A stretch of DNA of 57,178 nt, from positions 1 through 57,178 of the forward strand of contig DIXJ01000001.1 of the NCBI GenBank assembly GCA_002436015.1. The letters are read 5' to 3'. A program made the translations under genes and the position numbers. Positions 34,503-43,206 of the stretch are shown here, piece by piece (position 1 is the stretch's first letter; every line of letters starts with the position of its first letter). The DNA is from Synergistaceae bacterium UBA6083. Its GTDB lineage: Bacteria; Synergistota; Synergistia; Synergistales; 79-D21. The notes under the pieces were generated by a model. That model did not search any database and was not told the DNA's origin. It saw only the letters and a program-made list of their open reading frames with translations.

Positions 34503-35459
34503 ATGAAGCCTGAAGCAGATATCCGCGTCGGCAGCGTGCTCCGGATCGAAAAAACTTCCATCCACGACGGGGGCGGCTTGAGAACCGTCATCTTCCTCAA
34601 GGGTTGCCCGCTGCAATGCCTCTGGTGCTCCACCCCGGAATCCCAGTCTCCTCTCCTGCAGAAGGGCTATGCCGCGGATCGCTGCACGGGTTGCGGAACC
34701 TGCATTGAAAACTGCCCCCAGGGAGCCCTGGCCTTCTCGGACGACGGCAGGCATGTCGTCACCGATCCCGAGAAGTGCAACGCCTGTTTCGAGTGCGTCC
34801 GGCGATGCCCTTCCCGGGCCATGAAGTCCTATGGTTCACTGATGACGGTTGCCGAAGTCGTCCGCGAGATTGCGAAGGACGAGATCTTCTACTTCCACTC
34901 CGGTGGAGGAGTCACGATCAGCGGGGGAGAACCGCTGGAGCAGGCGGAATTCGTGAAGGAAATCCTTCTCGAGTGCCGGGACCGGGGCATACACCGGGCC
35001 GTTGAAACCAGCTTTTTCGGGCCCTGGGAAAAGATCGAGTCCCTGCTGCCCCTGCTGAACCTGGTCCACACGGACCTGAAGCACCCCGACCCGGAGGAAC
35101 ACCGGCGCCTGACGGGGGTGGACAACCGCCTGATCCTCGAAAACATCCGGAAGGCGGATGCCTCGCCTTACCGCTTCGACCTGGTTCTGCGCACGCCCCT
35201 GATCCCGGGCATCAACGACTCCGAAGAGGTCCTTCGCAAGTCCGCCGAGTTCGCCAAAAGCCTGAAGAAACTCAAGGAAGTGGAATTCCTGGCCTACCAT
35301 CGCCTGGGGCTGGAAACCTACCGCAACCTGGGATGGGACTACCCGTTGGAGGAAATCAGGACCCCGGACCGGGAAACCATGCTCTCGAAGGCCCGTTTCT
35401 TCAAGACAATGGCTCCCCGGGTAACGGTAAAAATCAACGGGATCCTGGTAACGGACTAG
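34503..35459 (+). CDS. Glycyl radical enzyme activating protein 2 (radical SAM, two-cluster insert)
   Basis: It has 318 residues from the ATG at 34503. A TTG at 34491 is possible but lies only two bases from the AAGGA. The radical SAM motif is CPLQCLWC. It is followed by a ferredoxin-like insert with two CxxCxxCxxxC sets: CTGCGTCIENCPQGAL and CNACFECVRRCPSRAM. SGGGVTISGGEPLEQ binds SAM. It probably activates glycyl radical enzyme 2, from which it is separated by a strong hairpin. The full insert is as in activases of the dehydratase/decarboxylase branch, whereas activase 1 has a reduced one. Confidence 0.88.
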   Translation: MKPEADIRVGSVLRIEKTSIHDGGGLRTVIFLKGCPLQCLWCSTPESQSPLLQKGYAADRCTGCGTCIENCPQGALAFSDDGRHVVTDPEKCNACFECVRRCPSRAMKSYGSLMTVAEVVREIAKDEIFYFHSGGGVTISGGEPLEQAEFVKEILLECRDRGIHRAVETSFFGPWEKIESLLPLLNLVHTDLKHPDPEEHRRLTGVDNRLILENIRKADASPYRFDLVLRTPLIPGINDSEEVLRKSAEFAKSLKKLKEVEFLAYHRLGLETYRNLGWDYPLEEIRTPDRETMLSKARFFKTMAPRVTVKINGILVTD

Positions 35460-35496
35460 ACGCCGCCAGGCAGAGCACAGACAGGGAGGCCTTCGA

Positions 35497-36414
35497 ATGA
35501 ACAGGAAAGACACGCTGCTCGCGATACTGGTGGCGACGATCTGGGGCGGAAACTTCGTGGCGATCAAGCTGGGCCTGGACGGCATGCCGCCCATGCTGCT
35601 CGCCGCCCTGCGCTATGCCTTCACAGCACTTCCCGCGGTCTTTTTCATCCGGAAACCGGCCATCGAGTGGCGTTATACCATCGTTTACGGGTTGACGATC
35701 GGGTTCGGGCAGTTTGCCTGCCTCTTTTATGCGATGACGATCGGGATGCCGGCCGGGCTGGCCTCGACCATCCTCCAGGCCCAGGCCTTCTTCACCGCGA
35801 TCTTTGCCGCCGCGATCCTGAAGGAGCCCATCAAGGGGCGGCAAATGGCCGGTTTCCTTGTCGCTGCGATCGGGCTTTACTTCATCGGGGGGCTCGGCAA
35901 AACCACGGCTTCCTCGATCCCGCTCTTTCCGCTGGTGTTGACCCTCATGGCCGCCGCTTTCTGGGGAATTTCCAACATCGTGGTCAGGGCTGCTGCCCAC
36001 AGGGCTGCCGCCAGGGGAGAAAAACTCGACATGATGAGCCTGGTGGCCTGGTCCAGCCTGGTTCCCCCCGTGCCGCTGCTCGTGCTCGGGCTGATGATGG
36101 GCACTTCCGGGGCCATGGTCACCGCGATCGCCAATTTCAAGCTGGTCGCCTTGGTCTCGCTCTGCTACCTGGCCTACTGCGGCACGGTTTTCGGCACCTC
36201 CAGGTGGAGCTCGTTGCTGTCAAAATACCCGGCGGGGAAAGTCGCGCCATTTTCCCTGTTTGTCCCTGTCGCCGGCCTTTTCCTGGCGATGGTCGTCCTG
36301 GGCGAGCGCCTCTCGGCAACCCAATGGCTGGGAAGCGGTATCATTCTTCTCGGGCTCATGATCTGCAACTTCGGTCTGGACCCAATCAGGAAACTCGCCG
36401 GGGCGACGGAATAG
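35497..36414 (+). CDS. EamA/DMT-superfamily permease
   Basis: It has 305 residues with about ten hydrophobic helices and two EamA repeats. The first repeat opens with ILVATIWGGNFVAIKLGLDG, the second with LMAAAFWGISNIVVRAAAHR. Both show the WG and small-residue patterns of the family. These inner-membrane proteins often export amino acids or metabolites. Placed 37 bases after activase 2, it may move a product of the glycyl radical pathway. The direction and substrate are unknown. Confidence 0.85.
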   Translation: MNRKDTLLAILVATIWGGNFVAIKLGLDGMPPMLLAALRYAFTALPAVFFIRKPAIEWRYTIVYGLTIGFGQFACLFYAMTIGMPAGLASTILQAQAFFTAIFAAAILKEPIKGRQMAGFLVAAIGLYFIGGLGKTTASSIPLFPLVLTLMAAAFWGISNIVVRAAAHRAAARGEKLDMMSLVAWSSLVPPVPLLVLGLMMGTSGAMVTAIANFKLVALVSLCYLAYCGTVFGTSRWSSLLSKYPAGKVAPFSLFVPVAGLFLAMVVLGERLSATQWLGSGIILLGLMICNFGLDPIRKLAGATE

Positions 36415-36448
36415 CCTCACCCGCGCCTCGCACCTGGAGGCCAAAATC

Positions 36449-37273
36449 ATGATTATCAGCGCCAGCCGAAGGACGGACATCTCGGCCTTCCACTCGGAAT
36501 GGTTCATGGAAAGGGTCCGGCAGGGGTTCGTCGACGTGAAGAACCCCTTCAACGCGAAGCAGATCGCCCGGGTGGTTCTCGACCCGGAGTCCGTCGACGT
36601 GTTCGTTTTCTGGACGCGGAACCCCGCTCCTCTTCTTCCTCACATGGACGAACTGGAGGATCGGGGTTTCCGGTCCGTCTTCCTGGTCACGGTCATGGAT
36701 TACCCGCCGGAGATGGAACCGGCCACTCCCCGGGTTCCGGCCGCCGTCGAGGCCCTGTCCAGGCTTTCCGAACGAATCGGGAAAAACCGGATCGCCTGGC
36801 GATACGACCCGATCCTGCTTTCTTCCCTCACACCCGCGCCTTTCCACGAAGAAACCTTTCCACGACTTGCCGAAAGGATTGCCCCCTTCGTTTCCCGTTG
36901 CATCGTTTCCGTTTTCGACCCCTACTGGCGAGCGCTCAACCGGCTCAAGGCCCTGGAAAGCCGGGGCTTCCGCCTGTTCAACCGCAATGAGGAGCAGGAG
37001 GCCCTGGCTGGCCTCCTGCCCAAGATCGCTGCCGCGTCGAATTCCCTGGGCCTGGAAATCCAGTCCTGCTGCGAGGGCGCGAAGCTCGAACCCTGGATTT
37101 CCCCAGGGGCCTGCATCGACCCTATGTTCCTCCAGAAAGCCTTTGGCCGGACCTTCCCCTCCGCAAAAGACAAAAACCAGCGCAGGGGCTGCCTCTGCGC
37201 CGGTTCGAAGGACATCGGGACCTACGGCACCTGCGGCCACGGGTGCCTGTACTGCTACGCGGGACGGTTGTAG
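36449..37273 (+). CDS. DUF1848 family protein with C-terminal CxxxCxxC
   Basis: It has 274 residues from the ATG at 36449, with GGAGG upstream. It opens MIISASRRTDISAFHSEWFM as DUF1848 proteins do, and has VFWTRNPAPLLPHMDEL and ITWRYDP-like RIAWRYDPILLSS. The C-terminal ~25 residues contain CLCAGSKDIGTYGTCGHGCL followed by YCYAG. The CGHGCLYC spacing equals the radical SAM CxxxCxxC, but at the wrong end of the protein. An Fe-S role is likely by family reputation, and the reaction is unknown. Pieces of this 3' end recur at 39093-39142 and 46559-46609. Confidence 0.8.
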   Translation: MIISASRRTDISAFHSEWFMERVRQGFVDVKNPFNAKQIARVVLDPESVDVFVFWTRNPAPLLPHMDELEDRGFRSVFLVTVMDYPPEMEPATPRVPAAVEALSRLSERIGKNRIAWRYDPILLSSLTPAPFHEETFPRLAERIAPFVSRCIVSVFDPYWRALNRLKALESRGFRLFNRNEEQEALAGLLPKIAAASNSLGLEIQSCCEGAKLEPWISPGACIDPMFLQKAFGRTFPSAKDKNQRRGCLCAGSKDIGTYGTCGHGCLYCYAGRL

Positions 37274-37295
37274 GGGGTCAGTCCAGGGCGGGGAA

Positions 37296-37330
37296 TGGAA
37301 TTCCGCTCAGCGGATTGGAATTTGACTCAG
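37296..37330 (+). repeat. Two-unit repeat, probable solo IS end (left of fic)
   Basis: TGGAATTCCGCTCAG (37296-37310) and TGGAATTTGACTCAG (37316-37330) are two near-identical 15-mers separated by 5 bases. The same arrangement occurs at 39001-39035, in the same orientation, on the other side of the fic gene. Tandem 15-20 base units are typical of IS21-type ends. No transposase is present. Confidence 0.55.
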
Positions 37331-37374
37331 CCGAGGTGGAAAGGCGTCTCCCGATCCTTCAGGTCGGAGAAGGA

Positions 37375-38958
37375 TCAAAGAAGATCGGTATTTACAAATA
37401 CTTGACCCAAGGGAGCAAAACAGGAATTTACGGCTTTTTCCATTTCCAATATCGTATCTTCGGAGACTTCGCGGAAATATTTTTCTCTCTTGCTCTTCGA
37501 AATGTGACCCTTTCCCTGAAGGACCAACCGGATGAACAAACTCCTTTCCTGCTCGGTCACTCCCGATATTTGTTCCAGCAATCCCTGGGACTGGTCAAAG
37601 CAGATAAGCCACTTCACCTCGTCGGGGACATCCCGGAGGATCGTTTTTTCAAGATACAGATAAAGGCCCTCCGCGAAATCCGTCAGGTCCGGGAAACGGT
37701 AAAGGTCGCCTGTTGACCCGGATATCCGTATTTCCCCCTTGTCGCTGAGGGAAAACCGAACCTGTTTTTTCAGCGGTCCTGAATAAGTCCTGAGAAGGTC
37801 CTGGTAACCTTTGATATCTTTTTTTATAGTTGCCGAAACCGGCAGGACGAACCCGGCCGGTGTGAAATCGCCCAGTGCGAGGATGTTGTGAACCAGGAAG
37901 CGGTGAATGCGGCCATTTCCATCCTCGAAAGGGTGTATAAGAACAAAGCCGAAAGAGGTTGCGGCTGCCGTTACCACCGGGTTGACCCCGGCGTCCAGCA
38001 TTTGGTTGGCGGCCAAAAGCAACCCTTCCATCATTTGCGGAAGATCCGCAGCCTGGGGCGGCACGTAATCAACGATTTCGTCGTCTTCCAGCCGCCTTCC
38101 CCTGGCATCTGTCATCCGTTTTCCCACCCAAATAGGAAAGGTCCTGTAGTCGTCTGTAGCCTTATCGAGGTCCACGATCTCCTTCTGGAGCTGGACAAGC
38201 TGTTTCTTTTCGAGGAAGTTTTCCCTGTCTGCCCTCTTGAGCAGGCTGGCAAATTGTTGCCCCCTGTTTTCCGGCAGTTCGGCCCGCTCGATTTCGAAAG
38301 AGGATCGGGTCTCGCTAAGATAGAGGTAACTTGTCATCCTGATGGCGATTTCCTCCGGGATGTTACCGAACATCCTGGAGCAGTGAACCTTGAGATTGTT
38401 TTTTTCGCGGGTTTCGATAGCCGGGGTCCTTCTCACGGTAGGTGAATAGAAACGCGTGCCGGGAAGGTTGGCCTTGATCCGGTGCCGGGTGGATATCGGG
38501 CCGCTATCGGGAACGTAAGCTGTTTTGGGGTCGATGAGAGGCTGCGCCGATATCGGGCCGAGGTCCGCAATCGCTAGGCGTTCGTCCATCAGGAATTCAT
38601 AAAGATACCAAAGTCGTCTTGCGGTGATGGAAAAGGCCTGGCCGGAAATGCCTTTCTCCAGTTCCTGCTTTTCTTTCCTGCCGAAACCGAGAAAGGCCCG
38701 GTACAGGATTTCCAGGTTCACTCCTTCATGGCGGAGGGCCGAAACAAGGTTGGCAAAAAGGGTCTCCCCCGGGTTGAGTTTCGCGGGAAGGAGAACCGTT
38801 GCCTTGTTGCCCCTCCACAACGTCTTCTTCCTGTCGACTCCCGTGACACGACACTCGGTACTCCTCTGGACCGCGGAGAAGCCCAGATGGTCCTCGATCC
38901 AGCCGTATCCAGCCTTCGGATAATCCTCGTAATTGGCCTGGGTTCCTGTCCTGGGCAT
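37375..38958 (-). CDS. Fic-domain protein (probable AMPylase)
   Basis: It has 527 residues. The catalytic Fic motif is HPFEDGNGRIHRFLVHNILA near residue 360, with all of HPFxxGNGR intact. SSFEIERAE near residue 235 fits the inhibitory helix pattern [ST]xxxE that autoinhibits class II Fic enzymes. It should transfer AMP or a related group from a nucleotide to a hydroxyl of a target protein. The C-terminal third looks like a winged-helix extension. It is a single gene in opposite orientation to its neighbours and flanked by matching IS-end-like repeats, which suggests acquisition by transposition. No antitoxin-like small gene is seen beside it, consistent with the built-in inhibitory motif. Confidence 0.85.
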   Translation of the reverse strand: MPRTGTQANYEDYPKAGYGWIEDHLGFSAVQRSTECRVTGVDRKKTLWRGNKATVLLPAKLNPGETLFANLVSALRHEGVNLEILYRAFLGFGRKEKQELEKGISGQAFSITARRLWYLYEFLMDERLAIADLGPISAQPLIDPKTAYVPDSGPISTRHRIKANLPGTRFYSPTVRRTPAIETREKNNLKVHCSRMFGNIPEEIAIRMTSYLYLSETRSSFEIERAELPENRGQQFASLLKRADRENFLEKKQLVQLQKEIVDLDKATDDYRTFPIWVGKRMTDARGRRLEDDEIVDYVPPQAADLPQMMEGLLLAANQMLDAGVNPVVTAAATSFGFVLIHPFEDGNGRIHRFLVHNILALGDFTPAGFVLPVSATIKKDIKGYQDLLRTYSGPLKKQVRFSLSDKGEIRISGSTGDLYRFPDLTDFAEGLYLYLEKTILRDVPDEVKWLICFDQSQGLLEQISGVTEQERSLFIRLVLQGKGHISKSKREKYFREVSEDTILEMEKAVNSCFAPLGQVFVNTDLL

Positions 38959-39000
38959 CTGCCGGATCCCCCCTGAGCCTCATCTTATTCATAGTATAGA

Positions 39001-39035
39001 TGGAATTTCACTCAGTGGATTGGAATTTTCCTCAG
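39001..39035 (+). repeat. Two-unit repeat, probable solo IS end (right of fic)
   Basis: TGGAATTTCACTCAG (39001-39015) and TGGAATTTTCCTCAG (39021-39035) are separated by 5 bases (TGGAT), exactly the layout at 37296-37330. With its partner it brackets the fic gene in direct orientation. Confidence 0.55.
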
Positions 39036-39092
39036 TGATCGATGCAAGCTTGGAGATAGGAAATCCCCGAAAAGGAAAAAAGCCATCGCAAG

Positions 39093-39142
39093 GGACCTGC
39101 GGCACCTGCGGCAACGGGCTTCTTTACTGCTACGCGGGACGG
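39093..39142 (+). pseudogene. Fragment of a DUF1848 3' end
   Basis: The frame reads GTCGTCGNGLLYCYAGR-like residues (GTCGTC... is GT-C-GTCGNGLLYCYAGRR), close to GTYGTCGHGCLYCYAGRL of the intact DUF1848 gene. Upstream the match is lost, and the second cysteine of the CxxxCxxC set is Leu. It has no stop at the equivalent place and runs on toward the pucR-like gene. It is a relic copy or a rearrangement scar 58 bases beyond the right repeat. Confidence 0.6.
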
Positions 39143-39162
39143 CGGAAAACAGGTCTACGGGA

Positions 39163-40746
39163 TTATGTTTTCGAAAGGTTTTTCAGGCGCAGGGCGATCG
39201 AAAGGTTGAGGCGATTTTCCTGGCAATCCAGGGATTTGCCCAGGATCTGTTCGATCTGCCTGTAGCGGTATTTTAGCGTATTGTAATGGACGAAAAGGCT
39301 TCTGGCAGCCGCTTTGAGGTTCCATTGGTTTGCCTCGAGAGCGATCAGGGTCTCCAGCAGGTGAGAGTAGCGCTTCTGGTTAGCCAGCAGGCCGAGGGTG
39401 CTATCTGAAAAGCTGCGGCACTCGGCCGATTCGAAAACCTCTCCTACAAGCCGAAGAAACCCCGCGTCTTCCCATGTGGCCAACCGGTTTGACAAGGGTT
39501 GTGCCCGGAGAATGTCCAGGGTCTTGAGCGCTTGCCGATAGCTCTCCGCCGGTTCCATGAAAGAGCTGGTGAATCCCCCGACTCCGCATGAAATCAGGAG
39601 TCCTTCGCTCCCGGAAAGGCCAGAAAGGAATTCTTCGACCCGCTCTTTCAGCATTCGGAGGAAACGATCCTTTTCTTCCGGCTCACAGGGGAGCATGGCA
39701 AGGGTTCGGTCAAACCCGGAGTCGATCATTGGGGAGGGGCAGATTCCCTTTATGACTGAAAGCAGTCTCTTTATAACTCGCTCCTTTCCCGAGCGGAGAA
39801 GCGCCAATGATCCGGGAGAGAAATCAACCGAGCTATCGAACTTGGTTTGTACGATCATGACGTAACCGCCACGCGACAGGTTCATCCCGAAAAGCCTTGC
39901 CCTGCGCTCAAGGTCACCCTTGTCTGTTGTCGCTCCTGAAAGGATGTCCCTGAAAAACTCGTTACGATACCTCATTTCAACCTGCTGGTTGGATTGCTCT
40001 CTTTGGAGGATGTAGCGGCAGATCGCTCCTGCATGGTAAAGGGCTTCCTGGGTCAGCCCGCTTGAAGGGGCCGATAAAGGTTCGTCCACGAAAACGGTGA
40101 AAAACGTGCGCCCCGATATGGTGATTGGAAAAAAGGCGAATTCTCGGCAAGCCTGGTCGAGGGGAATCTGCTCCAGGTGCGACCCGAAATCTTCAGCTCC
40201 TGTCGAGACGCAGGAGGGAAAAGTGCAATGGCTTAGCAAAACCACCTTATTCTCCAGCAACCTGGAAAGGATGTCTGCAACCCGGCCAAGCGAATCCTGG
40301 CAGGAAATGGATTCTGTCAGGGTCCGGTGGATTTCGTGGCTTCTGCGCAGGATGGCGGCCTGTTCGTTGACGATGAAAGTCAGGGCCGGGTGGATGAAGT
40401 CGTCGAAAGTGAAATGCTCGGGAAGGCTGAGGATCGGGAAGCCTGCTTCGTTTGCGTAGCGCTCAACACATTCCGGGAGAGTCGACAGGTATCGCTTGAG
40501 TTTCACCCCGAAACCGGAAGACTTGTGCGAATCCAGCGTCTGGATAAACTTCAAAAGCCCCTCAGGATTGTCCCCCCAGATGTAGCCTGAGGAGAGGACC
40601 ACTTCCCCTCCCTTTGCCCACTCCGCGCCATCGGGTGAATCGTTCGCGGTGACTTTACGAACTTCCCTGCCCAGGCCCTTTTCCCCGGCCAGTAGCTGGA
40701 TTCCTCTCAATTCCGGGATTTGAAGGACTTCTTTCATGGTGATCAT
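39163..40746 (-). CDS. PucR-family transcriptional regulator
   Basis: It has 527 residues from the ATG at 40746, with AAGGAGG six bases upstream. The N-terminal ~120 residues match the PucR-like sensor domain (MKEVLQIPELRGIQLLAGEK, and SGYIWGDNPEGLLKFIQTL). A GGDEF-like/CdaR middle region follows. The C-terminal helix-turn-helix is LIALEANQWNLKAAARSLFV and HYNTLKYRYRQIEQILG. Family members control purine, glycolate or amino-acid-derivative catabolism. It is divergent from the OPT transporter operon, and two palindromes lie in the gap, so it is very likely the local regulator. Confidence 0.88.
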   Translation of the reverse strand: MITMKEVLQIPELRGIQLLAGEKGLGREVRKVTANDSPDGAEWAKGGEVVLSSGYIWGDNPEGLLKFIQTLDSHKSSGFGVKLKRYLSTLPECVERYANEAGFPILSLPEHFTFDDFIHPALTFIVNEQAAILRRSHEIHRTLTESISCQDSLGRVADILSRLLENKVVLLSHCTFPSCVSTGAEDFGSHLEQIPLDQACREFAFFPITISGRTFFTVFVDEPLSAPSSGLTQEALYHAGAICRYILQREQSNQQVEMRYRNEFFRDILSGATTDKGDLERRARLFGMNLSRGGYVMIVQTKFDSSVDFSPGSLALLRSGKERVIKRLLSVIKGICPSPMIDSGFDRTLAMLPCEPEEKDRFLRMLKERVEEFLSGLSGSEGLLISCGVGGFTSSFMEPAESYRQALKTLDILRAQPLSNRLATWEDAGFLRLVGEVFESAECRSFSDSTLGLLANQKRYSHLLETLIALEANQWNLKAAARSLFVHYNTLKYRYRQIEQILGKSLDCQENRLNLSIALRLKNLSKT

Positions 40747-40832
40747 GAGGGTCCTCCTTGACGTGTTTGGCTAATAGTGAACAAATTTTAGCTCATTGAG
40801 GCTCATATTAGGACAAAAATTTATTCCACAGG

Positions 40833-40847
40833 GACAAAGACTTTGTC
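40833..40847. promoter_or_regulatory. Candidate PucR operator, 15-bp palindrome
   Basis: GACAAAG-A-CTTTGTC is a perfect 7-bp inverted repeat about a single A in the divergent pucR-OPT gap. A -10-like TGTAAT follows at 40855-40860, so the palindrome would overlap the -35 region of the OPT promoter. That position suits activation or repression. Confidence 0.45.
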
Positions 40848-40883
40848 AAAGCATTGTAATAATGGAACATTGTTGGGAGGGCC

Positions 40884-40905
40884 TGGTCCCGATAAGCTGG
40901 GACCA
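40884..40905. promoter_or_regulatory. Second palindrome upstream of the OPT gene
   Basis: TGGTCCC-N8-GGGACCA is a perfect 7-bp inverted repeat in what should be the 5' leader, 27 bases before the OPT start. It could be a second operator or an RNA hairpin. Confidence 0.4.
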
Positions 40906-40931
40906 TTCCAGTAAAGGGAGGGTTGTCCGAA

Positions 40932-42497
40932 ATGAAAAGACACGTGTCAGTGTTCGAGCCGTTTACGCTTACAGTGAGCGTGATCGTCACGATCTTCACG
41001 GCCCTGGTCTGCATGACGATCATGGGGCGCCTGGGGATCGTTCCGAACACCTCGATCATTGGGGCGCTCGTTGCCATTACCCTTGGCCGAACCATTGCCG
41101 GAGCGTTCAGGTCTTTGGACAGGCAGAACCTGGTCCAGACTATGTGCTCGGGCGGCGGATTCGGGGCAGGGAACGCGATCTTCGTCCCCTTTACCGTGAT
41201 TTTCCTGATGGGGCGTATGGACCTCATGGTGCCGATGCTGGTCGGGGCAGGGCTGGGTGCCTTGTTCAGCGTCTGGATGATCGGCAAGATCTTTGACTCT
41301 CAGCCTTTCCCGGCTTCTTATCCCTGGCCTCCTGGAGTGGCAACCTCCGCGGCGATCGTAGCCGGAGATGAAGGGGGCAAAAAAGCCCGGGATTTGATCC
41401 TGGGTCTTTCTGCGGGTGTCCTCGGGGGAGTTTTCAAGGTTCCGATGGCTGGGTTTGGGATTGCCTTCATCGCCGATTCGTGGGCAATGATCGCCCTGGG
41501 TGTCGGGCTTATCCTGAGAGGTTACTCTCCCGACCTTTTCAACGGATTTGACCTGGGTAAGACCTATATCCCCCACGGGATCATGATCGGAGGCTCCATC
41601 GCCCAGCTTTGGCAGACGACGAAGGTCCTTATGGCAAAGAAGGCTGAGGCCTCGGGCGGAAATCCTGATTCGCCTGATGTCACTGTAAGCCAGGGTGCGG
41701 CCCGAAAGGCTATTGGCCAGAGCCTCGGCTTATTTCTTGTCGGGGTTGCAGCGATCATTTTCCTGGGTGGTCTCATGTCGGACATGTCTGCCGGGAAGCT
41801 CGTACTTTGCCTGCTTTGGGGGAGTATCGGGGCCTGGCTGACCGCGATCCTTTGCGGGATGTGCGCCATGAACTCGGGGTGGTTCCCTTCGACCTCGATC
41901 GTTGTGATCTTCCTCATGCTATCGATCCTGATGGGTTTCCCGGCGATCGTCCTGGCTGTCCTGGCAGGCTACTTCTCCGCGACCGGCGCCTGTTTCGCCG
42001 ATATGGGTTATGACCTGAAAACGGGCTGGCTCCTGCGAAAGCGGGAAGGATTTGATCTCGGCTATGAACTGGAAGGAAGGAAACAGCAGGTCTATGCGGA
42101 ACTTATCGGTGTTTTCATCGGCATCCTTGCCGTCGCCGCTTTTGGCAAGATGTATCTCAACCAGGGCCTGGTCCCGCCGTTCCCGAAGGTTTTCAAGGCA
42201 GCAATCGAAGCAGGCACGAGCCCTTCCATTCTCAAGACGATGGCTCTTTGGGCGATTCCCGGAGCCCTGTTGCAGTTTGTCAGTGGTCCTCGTCGAGCCA
42301 TGGGAATCCTTCTTGGAGTAGGTCTCCTGATCAAGAGCCCGTTATACGGGATTTCCTGCATTGTGGGTGTGCTCGTTCGGTATTTCTGGGAGAAGAAAAT
42401 GGGTGGTGAGGAAGTCGCCCAGATAAGGGCGGCGGGTATCGTGGCCGGAGACGGGATCTGGGGCTTCTTCAACGCTCTCTGGCGGGCTTTCGCCTGA
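40932..42497 (+). CDS. OPT-family oligopeptide-type transporter
   Basis: It has 521 residues from the ATG at 40932, with GGGAGG nine bases upstream. A TTG at 40923 abuts the ribosome binding site and is rejected. About a dozen hydrophobic helices are visible. SQPFPASYPWPPGVATSAAI is the conserved PxPxWPxG-like segment of OPT transporters, and MCAMNSGWFPSTSIVVIFLM lies later. OPT proteins are proton-coupled importers of small peptides or metal-chelate compounds. It heads an operon with an AroM-like protein, a racemase-like protein, a DUF917 protein and a dipeptidase, which fits uptake of a small peptide or cyclic amino-acid derivative. Confidence 0.82.
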   Translation: MKRHVSVFEPFTLTVSVIVTIFTALVCMTIMGRLGIVPNTSIIGALVAITLGRTIAGAFRSLDRQNLVQTMCSGGGFGAGNAIFVPFTVIFLMGRMDLMVPMLVGAGLGALFSVWMIGKIFDSQPFPASYPWPPGVATSAAIVAGDEGGKKARDLILGLSAGVLGGVFKVPMAGFGIAFIADSWAMIALGVGLILRGYSPDLFNGFDLGKTYIPHGIMIGGSIAQLWQTTKVLMAKKAEASGGNPDSPDVTVSQGAARKAIGQSLGLFLVGVAAIIFLGGLMSDMSAGKLVLCLLWGSIGAWLTAILCGMCAMNSGWFPSTSIVVIFLMLSILMGFPAIVLAVLAGYFSATGACFADMGYDLKTGWLLRKREGFDLGYELEGRKQQVYAELIGVFIGILAVAAFGKMYLNQGLVPPFPKVFKAAIEAGTSPSILKTMALWAIPGALLQFVSGPRRAMGILLGVGLLIKSPLYGISCIVGVLVRYFWEKKMGGEEVAQIRAAGIVAGDGIWGFFNALWRAFA

Positions 42498-42517
42498 AAA
42501 GGGGAGGCACAGCAGCC

Positions 42518-43204
42518 ATGTCCTTCTCCCTGGGTGTCCTGCTCATTGGACAGACCCCTGACGTCCGTTACGAGCGGTTTTTCAGATCCTGCCTGCCTGA
42601 GAGTGCGGGATTGTCCCTTGCGGGGGCCCTCGACGGACTTCCCGTAGAAGAAATCCTGGCCTTTGACCGAAAGCCGGGAGACGATGTCCTGGTTACCCGT
42701 GTGGGCGCGGATGTTTCGGTTGCCGTACCGGCTCACGAAATCCATTCCCGGATGCGGGAGAAGGCACAGAGATTGGTGGAAAAAGGGGCGTCCGCCATCG
42801 CGGTGGCCTGTACCGGCGAATTCCCGTTTTTGGAGGTCCCCGTTCCGCTTCTCATGCCCGGCAGGTTGCTCGTCAACACCGTCACGGCCCTCGCCGGCGG
42901 GTGTGCAAAGACCGTCGGGGTCATCGTCCCCCTGGAGGAACAGATCCCGATGCTGTCGGCAAGGTGGAAGAACTGGGGGCTCCAGGCATCCTTCGAAGCG
43001 GCGGACCCTTTCGGCGACAGGGATCTCGTGGCAAAGGCCGCCATGCGGCTGGGCAGGAAAGGGGTAAGCCTTATCGCTTTGGACTGCATGGCCTACGATG
43101 CGACGGCACGACAAATGGCCAGCAACGCTTCAGGTTGCCTGGCCCTGGCTGCCAGGACCTGGCTGGGTCGGGCGGTCATGGAGCTCTTCGGGAAGGAGGC
43201 TTGA
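42518..43204 (+). CDS. AroM-family protein
   Basis: It has 228 residues. The N-terminal LGVLLIGQTPDVRYERFFRS matches the IGQ(S/T)PR start of AroM proteins. ASAIAVACTGEFPFLEVPVP and KGVSLIALDCMAYDATARQM carry Cys residues placed as in the Asp/Glu racemase superfamily. E. coli AroM has no known function. Here it precedes a racemase-like gene in a peptide-related operon, so a role in isomerising or opening an amino-acid derivative is plausible but not shown. Confidence 0.75.
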   Translation: MSFSLGVLLIGQTPDVRYERFFRSCLPESAGLSLAGALDGLPVEEILAFDRKPGDDVLVTRVGADVSVAVPAHEIHSRMREKAQRLVEKGASAIAVACTGEFPFLEVPVPLLMPGRLLVNTVTALAGGCAKTVGVIVPLEEQIPMLSARWKNWGLQASFEAADPFGDRDLVAKAAMRLGRKGVSLIALDCMAYDATARQMASNASGCLALAARTWLGRAVMELFGKEA

Positions 43205-43206
43205 CG

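Noticed and set aside
33156..34754. 532-residue minus-strand open frame opposite glycyl radical enzyme 2
   Set aside because: It is an antisense shadow that also crosses the 19-bp hairpin.
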